Of a DNA stretch of 64,000 nucleotides, positions 1 to 10,490 are shown piece after piece. The notes under the pieces were generated by a model. That model saw only the letters and a program-made list of their open reading frames with translations, was not told the origin of the DNA and made no database searches. Made by a program: the position numbers and the translations under genes. The stretch's first letter is position 1. Every line of letters begins with the position of its first letter. Location: positions 581,501-645,500 of the forward strand of contig JAMXBD010000396.1 of assembly GCA_024138025.1 (NCBI GenBank), read 5' to 3'. The stretch is from Combretum micranthum. Taxonomy: Eukaryota; Streptophyta; Magnoliopsida; Myrtales; Combretaceae.

Positions 1-600
1 TGGGGCTAGAGTTGATCAAAACTAAGGGCATTATTTGTGAATTGATTTATCTTGAGAAATTTATGTACATATTTCATCTAAGGTATTTGGACTTGTTTTT
101 AGTTAGAATTAGTAGGAAGTTTAGTATATATCTCACATTTGATTGGCTAGATAATAGTTAACGGGTTATTACTAGTAGATGCACATAGATCCCTAGGACG
201 ATATCCGAGTTAACTTTTATATTACACAATAAGTGCACTGCCTGTGTGGGTCTAGAATTAATGAGATTATAAAATGATCCAATGCATTAGTACACTAATT
301 GCTTTAGGAGCAATTACCTTATGTTGAATCATGGCCTTTACATTCTCTATGCTGAATTGCACTTCATTGACCTCAATCACTCCTTCTACAGGGCACTTAA
401 GAATTAACCATGCCTAACATTGATCTCCTTGGAGTCAATCTCATTAAGAGGTCTCCCCAAAGTTCTTTTAATAATGACTTCAACAATTCCATCCCCTTCA
501 CAGCTAGATACTTGACTTATTAGATCTTTTCTGTTTACATCTAGGGATCGGATCTAATGTGTTATGACGCTTAATTCTCACATTATTTGGCCATTTTATA
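1..600. other. AT-rich sequence, no gene recognised
   Basis: No convincing coding region or RNA gene is visible. The minus strand of about 300-560 can be read in short open stretches that may be decayed continuation of the retroelement just to the right, but no domain is recognisable. Confidence 0.4.
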
Positions 601-660
601 TATAAGGTTTTATTTGTAATGCTCGTGTTAGAGTTGTAAGTAATGGCATATGGTGCAGGG

Positions 661-1486
661 TTATGAAGAAATTTTCTGTATTGATGTTTTTGTTGTAATT
701 GGGTATGGTTTAGTGTGGATTTGTGGTGTATACAGTTTGACAATGATTTCAATTATATGGTTTATGGTAGTTTCTAGAGTGGTTTTGAGTAATTGTTTGC
801 TAGGTTGTGGTTCAATAATGGTTTGTAACATTGTTTCCTTTACTAGTGAAGGGCCATTAACTTCCTGAATGTTGAGACTTGGGTTTGTGGTAATGATATA
901 AGGTGAATTTGGGTATGTGTTTGTTATCATGTTTCTAGATTTGAAGATATCAGCAGTGTTTTGATTGTGAATTGGATTCAGAGTTGATGATGAGCTTGGT
1001 GGATATGGTGTTTCTGAGATGGTGTTTAGGTTTGTGATGGTGGTTATGTCTATGTATGAGTCATTGATGGTGTCGAGTGGTGCATTTGGATAGGTTTTTG
1101 TGTTAACTTCATGGCTGGAATCATGCATTATTGCAAGGGTGTATGCTTGATACAAATTTAGTGGTGTAAACATTCTAATAGAGTGTCTAACTTCATGCTT
1201 TAATCCACTTAAAAATCTTTTAATTTTCTGAGATTCTGGTAGAGTTAGATTAATGGAATTCTTAAACTCCTCTATATATTCTTGAATCGTACCTGATTGC
1301 TTTAATTCCTTATCTTCTACCCACTTGGTCTCATTTGGTATTACTGTTTTCATTGCAGATGGCTGCTGTTGAAGCTTCTTGGGATACTTAAGTATCCAGA
1401 CTTCATACTTGACAGCCTACACTTTTAACACTGGTTGAACAGCTTCTTCTCGGTATTGGATTTCTTGAGAACCAGCCTCACCATTG
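661..1486 (-). pseudogene. Ty3-type retrotransposon gag remnant
   Basis: The minus strand begins with a possible ATG at 1486, four bases beyond the primer-binding site, and contains a stretch (about 1353-1160) typical of retrotransposon capsid proteins: a GTIQEYIEEFKNSI block followed by a FLSGLKHEVRH block. In plant Ty3/Gypsy gag the same order appears around a YxxxF...FLxGLxxxI pattern. A stop near 1405 and a long low-complexity Thr/Asn/Pro-rich tail show it is decayed. No protease, reverse transcriptase or integrase follows on the low-coordinate side, so most of the element is missing. The neighbouring primer-binding site and LTR support the call. Confidence 0.6.
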
Positions 1487-1489
1487 CAA

Positions 1490-1501
1490 GCTCTGATACC
1501 A
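1490..1501 (-). other. Primer-binding site (tRNA-iMet type)
   Basis: On the minus strand this reads TGGTATCAGAGC, the usual plant retrotransposon primer-binding site complementary to initiator methionine tRNA. It lies two bases inside the end of the putative LTR and directly upstream of the gag remnant. Confidence 0.75.
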
Positions 1502-1503
1502 AA

Positions 1504-1891
1504 TGAAGCATGGTGGAAATGAAAATGACGAATTTGTGGAACTTAGCTCGAATACAAGCTAATATTGGCTCGAATACAAGCTTAGTTATGTGATTGAATG
1601 CAAAACACATAAAACTTTGGAGAATAATATTTTTGGGAATTTTTCATTAATTTTTGTATCACAAGTGATACTACATGACAGAAAATAGCAACTCCATAAA
1701 GGAATAATTCATGGTGGCATGTGCTAGTGACAGCCACCAAGTTAGTTACAGGATATATTCTAGAATATTTCTATTTTACCTATGTAACTACTATATTGTA
1801 ATTATTATTACTGCTTTGTTTACTAGGTAATAAAATTAACCAATAGGCCCTGTTCCATTTCATCTTCTTAATACTCCCAGAACCTACTACA
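1504..1891 (-). repeat. Putative 5' LTR of the Ty3-type element
   Basis: On the minus strand the segment starts TGTAGTAGG and ends TTCA, so it has the TG...CA termini of an LTR, is 388 bp long, and stops two bases before the primer-binding site. The partner LTR is not in the window, so the outer boundary is inferred from the TG terminus only. Confidence 0.5.
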
Positions 1892-2234
1892 TTAACAAGC
1901 CTAGCCTTTGTCATTTGTATTCTGTTCTCCGTACCATTGGAACCTTCTTCACCGCAAGCTCTATCCGATAACTTAACACGACTAGTTTCACCTTGCTATT
2001 CAACTTTTCCCTTTTGCAACTTCACAAACCCTAGATCAATATTATATATCCCATACCACCAAAGGGAATTAGGTAACCCTATAACACAAGCTAATTATAG
2101 TAAGCATTATACTACTATTTCCCAATATGCCATGCTACTTCCATTACCTTAACACCATTATCATAATCCAACTAATGCCCAAGTCGCTCGATACAGTCTC
2201 TCCGCAATCACATAAAGACATAATCTCACGTTTC

Positions 2235-5200
2235 CTAACCCGAGATCAAGAAAACCAAACCATACTGCTTCTTCCAATCACAACAAAGAAGGACATGTTC
2301 CACTGTCTCAACCTTGCCATAGAATACACATAATGGATCCTTTATCACGTGTCGAGTGAACAAATTGTGGTTGGTAGCGATCATCCTAAATGAGTCCTCT
2401 AGAAAAAAATGATATATCTTAAGTAAGGTAGTTGCTTTCGACATTCAGTTCCAATCATGTTTAGTAATATTGAAAGATGAAGACGACTTGCTCTAATGTA
2501 CATTTGTCCCAACCTACCATCACCTCCCCATGTCGTGTAGATGGCCAAATCGACTTATTTCACTTGAAGAAGGAAAAATAGGTATGGATCGAATAGATCT
2601 TTTTTCCTTTTAGTGACAAAGCGATTGATACTTTCTAAATTCCAGTCAGCACTAGAACTATCCCATAAATCGCTGACATGCATGTGTGGATCTATTTGTT
2701 CACATTTTAAAAGAAAACAACCAACACCATCATCCATTAACCATCTATCTCTGCCAACAAAGATCTTCATACCATTACGAACCTGCTAGACTACTCCTTC
2801 CAAGAGAATTTTCCTTCCAGCCAACAAGCTACTCCATAACTAGATGCTTGCCGCCTTTTAAAGTGGAATTCCTCATGTGGGAAGTAAATCCCTTTCAATA
2901 TTTTGCCCCACAAATTGTTTGTTAAATGTTGTAATCTCCATGCTAACTCCATGCTAACTTAGAAAGCAAACTTAGATTAAAACCATTCAGATTCTTAAAA
3001 CCCAAACCTCCACCCTCTTTAGAGATAGTTAATTTGTCCTAACTTTGCCAATGCACTCTATGTTTAGAATCTCGTTGACCGTGGCAAAAGTTTGCAATCA
3101 TAGAGTCTGCCTCCTTACACCACTTTAGAGGAAATTTGAAAACTCCTATAGAAAAAGTAAGAATAACATATGACACTGCCTTAATCAGGATCTCCCTAGC
3201 AGTTTCATTAAAAGCCACTACTTCCAACCCTTAAGTTTCTTCCTTATCCTCTCCTTGACAAATGGAGAGCCTAATGTTTAGATCTTCCTTAAATCATTGG
3301 AAGTCCTAAGTATTTCCCTGGTTCAAGTGTTCTACAAATGTGAAGAATTCTGCTCACCTTTTTAATGCTGTTCCTACCTGTGTTTGCACTAAAGAAAATT
3401 TCAGATTTGGACAAATTAAGTTCTTATCATGAATCATTACAATATCTCCTCAGTAGCCTTTGTAAAGTCTGAATGTTTGCTGAATTGGCCTCCAAAAAGG
3501 AAAGTGAGTCATCACCAAATAGAAGATGGTTTAAGATTAGGCAAGAATCCTTTATTCTAATGCCTGTCAAATCTCGTTACATGCAGCCTTTGAAATCCCA
3601 CGTGATAACACATCTGGCACTAAAATGAACAGATAAGGTGAGAGTGGGTCTGCTTGTCAAAGCCCGTGAGATGGGTATACATTTCCCATAGATTTTCCAT
3701 TTATACTTACTGTAAAAACAACCGACGACACACATTCCATAATCCAATTCACCCATTAATCTGCAAAGCCTATGGGACACATAGTTGCTTTCAAAAAATC
3801 CCATTCCACTCTATCATAGCCTTAACTCATATCTAATTTAAGAGCATAAATGCTTTTTTCCCTTTTTCTTATTTTCGAAAAATGAAACATTTCATGTGTA
3901 ATCACAATATTATCCTGAGTTAAACGACCGGATACAAAGTATGTTGTTTTTCAGAAATTAAATCATTTAGAAATAGCTTCAGTTATTTGCTAATACCTTT
4001 GAGACAATTTTGTAAAGACAGTTACATAGACTTATAGGTCTGAACTCATCCACACGAGTAGGGTTATGGATCTTAGGTATCAAAACCAAATCAGTATGGT
4101 TCAAACCAAGAGGGAACTTACCTGTAAGGAAAAAAGATTGTACAGCTATCGTAATAGAAGGGCCTATAGTACTCTAATATGATTGGTAAAAGATTACCTA
4201 GAAAACCATCTAGACTTAGAGCCTTTAAAAGACTAATATGGAATACAACATTCTTAATTTCCTCATCAGAAACATCAGCGCAAAGCACTATATTCATATC
4301 ATCAGTCACCAGTCTATCAACCCATTGTACTAAATCCATAGAATTTCTTGGTCTTTTGATGTAAATAGATCACTATAGAAATTAACAAAATAGTTTCCAA
4401 TATTAGTTGATGATTCCTCCCAACCATTGGCAATTCCAGTCTTAGAATCTTATTTTTTTGTCTATGTACTAGAGTTAACTGATGAAAAAACTTTGTATTT
4501 CTATCTCCATACTTTAACCAATTCACCCTTGAAAGTTGATGCTAAAAAACCTCTTCCTTATTTTATAAAGTAGCAATCTGTGCTTTTATCTCATCTTCCT
4601 CTTCCATAGATTTCATACCAGATCCATTATTGATCTCTTCGAGTCATTTAGTAAGCGTGTCAATACATCTACGATTATTTGGAAAGTAGAACAACTCCGA
4701 TGACTCAATCTGGAACTACAACACTCTAATTTAGACATCACGTTTGCCAAGTCCGGCACACTATGAACAGAACCCCAACTTTCCTTCACTATAAGCTCAC
4801 ATTCATTTGACATTCTCCACACATTCTCAAACTTAAAGCGCTTCTTGCCTTTTAACTCATTATAATCTGAGTTAATAATTAAGACCACATGATCGAGGCT
4901 ATGGATGGTTCATGTAAGACTCTTGTGTTTGGAAACCAGTCAGCCATTCGACCGAAGCAAAAGCTCTATCAATTCTTTCCTTCACTAAAGCACCATCTTT
5001 TCTTTTGTTGCTCTAGGTGAATTTTGTTCCCATGAATCCCAAATCCTCTAACTTAGTATTTGAAACCATGTTTTTAAAGGCTGTAATTTGTTTCTTTCTC
5101 TCCTATTCCCACTAACCTTCTCCCAATCATCTAAAATTTCATTGAAATCACCTAAGTAGAGCCACTGTGGGTAACTAAAGTGAGATAAATCAATTAAATC

Positions 5201-5559
5201 AGCCCACAATTTGGTTTTATCCCAAGACGAACTTGGCGCATGGCACCAGGTAACATAGCCCATGACGCTACCATCCGATGATGAAATTTTCTAATGGATA
5301 TACCAATCACAGCTCTCCAAAATCTCAACCACAACATCATCCATCCACCATGAAGAAAACCCTCCTCTTGAACCTTCATAATTCACATAATAGTACCCAA
5401 AATATTTAAACGCCACTCGAAATCTCTCCATTTTAGAGCTTGCACTCATTGTTTCCATGAGAAACACAATAGAAGAATTGTGTTTCCCGATAAGGCTTTT
5501 TCAATTAAGAAAAGTAGAGGGAGACCAAACCCTCTATAGTTCCAAGATAGGTAAACCAT
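2235..5559 (-). pseudogene. LINE ORF2 (endonuclease and reverse transcriptase), broken
   Basis: ORF2 makes the target nick and primes cDNA synthesis. The ATG at 5559 starts MVYLSWNYRGFG, matching the LSWNCRGLG start of plant L1 endonucleases. The metal-binding GDFNE motif is at about 5146-5130. A WLKYGDRNTKFFH block, common just before the reverse transcriptase, is at about 4520-4482. The catalytic motif appears as LFGDDSL at about 3522-3502 (G-D-D instead of the usual A-D-D), followed by LNLSKSEIFFS. The zf-RVT region lies at 2770-2235 with HVLLCCDWKKQYG near its end. Frames change at least eight times and many stops intervene, so no protein can be made. Confidence 0.8.
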
Positions 5560-5564
5560 GGCGA

Positions 5565-7062
5565 CTAGGTGGTTGTTGAGGGCCAGCCACCAATGCCACT
5601 AGACGAACATTCTTGAATGGGGATATTAACCAATTCCAGAGTCTCCACAAGTTTAACACATCTCCTTCCACGCCTCACCCTATATGGAATACCTTCACCG
5701 AACCTTTGCCTATTTTTCTCACTCTTAATCTTTCCAGATTGCTTAGTATTCGCTGATACAAACTTTCCTTTCTTACTATTGGATTGCAAATGAGAAGATG
5801 CCGGTCGTTTAATTGCTAGCTTTGGAAAGCACGAAGTAAAGCATTTTGGCTTGAAGAAAAAGTGGAAAATAGCCAATCTGGCAGTAGAAGAGCCATCAAA
5901 AATAAGATCGTGGGTAGAAGGAACCATAAGATTGTCCCCATAATTTAAGGACGAAAACATACCACAGCCAACCATAGCAACATCATGATTTAGATTGATA
6001 GGATTACAAACAGCCCGAATGAAATAGAAAGATGAGAGGTTAAAACACTGAGAAGAAGGAAAGGGGTTGGAAGTGGCTATTAAATTAGTGGCTGAAGATG
6101 AAGTGCGTATAAACATAGGCGGAACAGGTACGACTTGATTTTTTGGATGTTGGACAAAAGGTGCAACAGCATCAAGGATAGGTTCAACAGGGTCTTTCAT
6201 ACTAGTTGTGGGGGTAGATTCACAAAGATCTAGCGTCTAATATGTATCACAAGAAGGTCCAAACTAAGTAATCTTTCCTCTTCTAATCTCCTCTGGATCT
6301 TGAAAACCTTTATGTCTTTGTGGGAGAACATCCTCTTTCACAGCAAAGGCTCTTAAATGAGGCTCATAGCAAACATCGATAGTCTTGTCATAGCCACAAA
6401 ATCCACTTACATGACCCAATCTTCCACTATCAAAACATAAATGCACTAGCCTTTCATAATTGAAACTCGCCCAGTATTTTTCGCCCTCCTTACAATTAAT
6501 CCATGTTCCAGCTTTTAGAGGATTATGACTATTTATTTTCACTTTTACCCTGAGGAACCTTCTCCCTTAAACCAGAGGGTTGAACAACAGAATCAAGCCC
6601 AATAACCATTCCAGCCTTCGCCCCTAGCTTGTTTGCATTAGAAACAATCATATGATCTAAAGTCAAACCATGAATCTGGATCCAAAACGTAACCCAATCA
6701 AAATCCATATCCTCCACTCTAGAGTGCCCTTTCCATTCTTCCACTACCAGGCAATGGCCCATAACAATCCAGGGACAGAAAGCACCAATGTGGTGCATCA
6801 AATCAATACTTTGGCAATTAAAGAGGAACCAGTTTCTCCCCATAGATGAAATGTTAATAGATCCAAACTTCTTCCATAGTCGCTTGATAATATTTATAAC
6901 ACCATTTTTATTCAACACTTTGTGTGAAATAATTTGGCCCATTAAAACAGCATTACTAATACCCTCAGCCTCTGCATCTCCATCCAGGTCCAGACAACCC
7001 AAGGATGATTGCTCAGGAATAGCAAGAGGGGAATGATCCTTGGCGAAGGACGACGAAGCCAT
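5565..7062 (-). pseudogene. LINE ORF1 (DUF4283 and zinc knuckle), broken
   Basis: ORF1 of plant L1 elements encodes a nucleic-acid-binding protein that coats the element RNA. An ATG at 7062 opens a protein beginning MASSSFAKDHS. A DUF4283 domain follows at roughly 6960-6590, recognisable by the WFLFNCQSIDLMHHI and VTFWIQIHGL blocks. A frameshift near 6540 moves the reading to another frame, where a knuckle with the spacing C-x2-C-x4-H-x4-C appears near 6430-6390; its first Cys is followed by FDSGRLGHVSGFC, so the second Cys has been replaced by Gly. Stops lie near 6262 and in the stretch before 6200. The last part is a basic, Ser-rich tail ending at 5565. ORF2 begins six bases later. Confidence 0.75.
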
Positions 7063-8513
7063 AAAGACATACAAGACAAAACCGCAACAAGCTGGTTCAA
7101 GACACCAACAAAACACCGACAAAAACAGAAAGGGAACAACACAGCCTACTGAAAGACAGACGAGGAGCACACAACGACACAAAGAGACAGCAGACAACAC
7201 AAAACTAGAGGCAAACAAAAAACCTAGAAAGCAACAATATGAAGGAATAAATTTTTTTTCTTTTTTATGTTGGATATTCATACTTTTTTTTTTTAATTTT
7301 TGTATCCGTTGCATAATTAAATTAAGAATTGCGATTGCACACATAAATTAATACTAAGTTGCGTCATTTCAATGATTAAAATATAGGAGAAAACATTTGT
7401 GCTGAAGAGATGAGTAAGAAGGCCACAAACAATAATCAGGAGAACCACAACAAACGTGGTACTGTCACACAGGAAAAAAAAAAACCGCCACAGCAGAGCG
7501 TGGAACAGCTCTCACTACGGAGAGAACATGTGATCGTCATTTATTTTCTTTCTTTAAAAAACGTAGGAAGGCTATAAAATTTCATTCTTATTCCCTAATA
7601 TATTGTACAGTCTAAATTTAAAGCACACAAACATTCTTCAAAAAAAAAAAAAAATTAAATCCTTGCAACCCAATGCATTACATTTAACCTAATCGCGAAA
7701 TTCCAATCAAGGTAAGCCCTAATTTGATCGTAATTGCTGGGCAAACATGGATAAGATGTAGTGGTGGTTGAAAATTGAGATTTCACAGTGAATTTTGATT
7801 TAAATAAGATGATTCCAGAATGCATGATAGTATGAGGACTTGTGAGAAAAATGGGGTTGTTATCTTCTTCTTCTTTTTTTTTTTTTTTACAGGGTTTTGT
7901 GATTGTGAACGGTGATTTTGAGAAATGTTAATCTTTTATAGTCAACAGATTGCTTATGATAAGGTTAAAAGTTGTTCCTTTTTTCCTGAAATATAATTTT
8001 AATTTATTGATTTTTTGTTTGGTGAAGAAGTGGAAGAGGAAAAATTTATCACATGAAACGTAATCATGAAGATCATGCTTTGGATATTCTTTTTAAATTA
8101 AAGAGTTTTCCAAAACAATACGAGAGTTTGTGGGAAGAAAATCATATTCTGATTTATAATTTGTTCACTACTTTCCATGCAGTGCATGCTTTAATCACTC
8201 TCTCTTTCTTTTCTTCCTTTTTTTTTTTTTTTTCTGTCATTATATTTTTAACCCTTCATCTTGCTCAAGTTAGGTACTTTTCTTCATGGATATTCCATTC
8301 AAATGATTCTTCAGATAGAAATTATAAACTTGATGGATAAGCATGATTATGGTAATGAGGAAGAGGGTAATCAATGCAAAAGTTCACATCTTTTTCTGTT
8401 TTTCAAAATCTTTTTACGTATTTGATGATATTTATATAATGGGTAAATTTGGGTTCTAAGGATGGCTGAAATTGTGGGTTTTTCTTTTCTTTTTATTAAG
8501 CAGGATTGGATTT

Positions 8514-10490
8514 TGTCAAACGTTCGACTCCTTATAGAGGGTTTAATATGATCACTCATGCTATTGAGTGGGTGAATGCAAATAGTTTGTCAAGCCAAGC
8601 GGTGGAAATGGATTCCAAAGCAATGGGGAATGAGAATCAAGTGAAAACTAGTGATTCAGATGGAGTGCGGAAGAATCAAGATCGTGGCGATGTTATTGCG
8701 CATTTAGCTAGTTTCGATCCGATGAGTATGGTTGGATATGTCAGAGAAATAGGGCAATCTCCGAGAGATGGTGTGGATGGGTTAGAATTTGAGGCTGCAA
8801 AGGCACAGATGCTTGCGTTCTCTTGTTGGAGGGGTCGTTTTCAGCTACCTGAATTTTCTCTGCTTAATGGCAGTTTAAGATGTGACGCGGATGCAGCGCA
8901 TTACAAGAGAAATATTGCTCGCGTGAATTCAGTGATGGTCCTCCTCCAGGGTTCGAGTGCTACCGGGCGATGCACAACCTGATGAGAAGTTTGAGAGTTG
9001 ATGAACATGTTGCTTCTAGAGCTTGCTGTTTTTGTTCTGTTAGGTTGGTTGGGTACTTGAAAGCACTAGGTGGATCGCCTTGTGGAGAAGTGGACGAATC
9101 AGATCTTGCAGTGGCCAAAGCCCAGTTGTTTGCATTAACTAGTTGGAAGGAATATTCTCAAAACCGAGAATCGGAACGATTTGTTCGCCAGTTTTAGAAC
9201 TAGCTAAGGAAATCGTCAGTTTTTAGGCGGTTCTACAGTCTAGAATCGAATGAAACCGATGATTCCAAAATCAGTTCCATTGAAAAAAAAAAATTAAAAA
9301 TATATAATTATTAATGTTTACATTATTTTACATGAATAGTAAAATCTATTACTTATTTACAAATATTTAATGTGTTATTATCAATAACATAAGTAAAGAA
9401 ATTATAGAAAAAATTTAAAATATATAATTATTAATGTCAGTTCTATAGCTAGAACCAAATGAAATTAGCAGTTCCAAAACCAGTTCCATTGAAAAAAAAT
9501 TATAGAAAAAATTAAAAAATACATAATTATTAATGTTTATATTATCTCACTAATTAGTAAAATTTATTTCCTATTTACAAATATTTAATGTGTTATTGTC
9601 AACAACATAAATAAATATAAGTTAAAATCATATATAATTTAGTTTATATAAACTTTCCTAAAAACAAAATTCATTACCTTAATAACATAAATTTATTTTT
9701 TGTATTGTAATTTTCTTATTATCCTCTAGGATATTTTATAGTTTTATATTACTAACTATAATTGATGATATCGGTTGTGTTTATATATATATAAATATGC
9801 ATTCTAAACAATTTTTAAAATTTTTGGTTAAATAGTTTAACACTTTTAGACTCAATAAATAATTATTTTGAGTTTAAAATTTATTTTATTAAAAATAAAA
9901 TTCATTAATTTATTTTATTAAAAATAAAATTCATTAATTTATTTTGTTATTTTTACTTTAAAAAAAAAGATTTTAGGGTTTCAAAACCGGAACCAGACTA
10001 GAATCGTGAGAGACGATTCTGATTCCGGTTCCTTATTTTCAATACCAAAACCAGTGATTTCAGTTTGGTTTGGTTCTGAAACTATGTGTATATGCACTTT
10101 TAGCTACCTTAATTAACTTTGCCCGATGGTAACTTGGCAAGTGATACGTACCTTGGAGTATTAGGATATGAAGATTGCTCCACATTGATTGCCAGTGTTC
10201 CTGAAGGGTTTGGGCATAATGGGATTACTCATGCTGTTGAGAGAGATTTGGATCGTCAAATAAAACCAAAAATGCAGTCGTTTGCATTCTCTTGTTGGAA
10301 GGATTTGTCTCATCTTCCTGAGCTCACTATGCTCAGTAGCCATATGTCTAAAGAAGATAATTTGTCCAATAAATTGCGTGATAGTAACTGTGGAAAACAA
10401 ATTGGTTGAACTGATTTGCATATTTTCCACGGTCAAACGGATTTCTGGGAGAAGTCCAGTGATAGTTCTTATGACGAAATGCTACTTCAG
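8514..10490 (+). pseudogene. PWWP-protein tail paralogue A, truncated
   Basis: The exon starts after a splice-acceptor-like CAG at 8511-8513 and reads LDFVKRSTPYRGFN, with the first ATG at 8548. It holds two copies of a module ending in a W(R/K)...QLPEF pattern (about 8725-8860 and 9030-9165); the second is cut by an insertion. A frameshift near 8900 ends the first frame at 8982 and another frame continues from 8970. Reading resumes after the insert at 10101 and runs to 10407, then homology to copy B stops at 10490. The modules resemble those in the tail of plant PWWP-domain proteins as I remember them; no PWWP domain is present. A 5' leader exon probably ends at 7712 (CAAG before GTAAGC). 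Confidence 0.65.
9161..10094. mobile_element. AT-rich insertion inside paralogue A
   Basis: Copy B reads straight through this site, so this is an insertion of about 934 bp. Flanks are TATTCTCA (9153-9160) and CACTTTTA (10095-10102), which differ only by C/T and could be an 8-bp target duplication decayed by deamination. The ends are rich in GGTTCC/GGAACC-type motifs. Inside are a 209-bp tandem duplication (9229-9437 and 9438-9640) and a 29-bp tandem repeat (9881-9909, 9910-9938). No open reading frame or clear terminal inverted repeat is present. A non-autonomous hAT-like element is the best guess. Confidence 0.6.

Larger units (their letters stand above)
2170..7345 (-). mobile_element. L1-type LINE retrotransposon, decayed
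   Basis: The minus strand carries in order DUF4283, a CCHC-type knuckle, an apurinic endonuclease-like domain, reverse transcriptase and a zf-RVT zinc-binding domain, which is the standard plant L1 layout. Every part is broken by stops or frameshifts. The 5' end is placed upstream of the ORF1 start at 7062. No poly(A) tail (poly-T on the plus strand) could be found at the low-coordinate end, so the 3' boundary is approximate, and the end may have been lost when the Ty3-type LTR came to lie next to it. Confidence 0.85.
7577..10490 (+). repeat. Segmental duplication, copy A
   Basis: This stretch is closely similar to 20703-22650 in the same orientation, including 5' leader, intron and coding exon. 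Copy A additionally contains a 0.93-kb insertion (9161-10094). It lacks a 30-bp and a 24-bp in-frame segment present in copy B. Similarity ends at about 10490, inside the coding region, so copy A is 3'-truncated. Confidence 0.85.

Noticed and set aside
1937..2333. Two plus-strand open frames
   Set aside because: Antisense to or just beyond the LINE 3' end; no domain.
7040..7351. Plus-strand open frame of 103 codons
   Set aside because: Antisense of the LINE ORF1 start and leader; no domain.
8053..8340. Plus-strand open frame upstream of paralogue A exon
   Set aside because: Lies in the intron shared with copy B, where the frame is shifted and non-synonymous changes are frequent; ends in a T-run.
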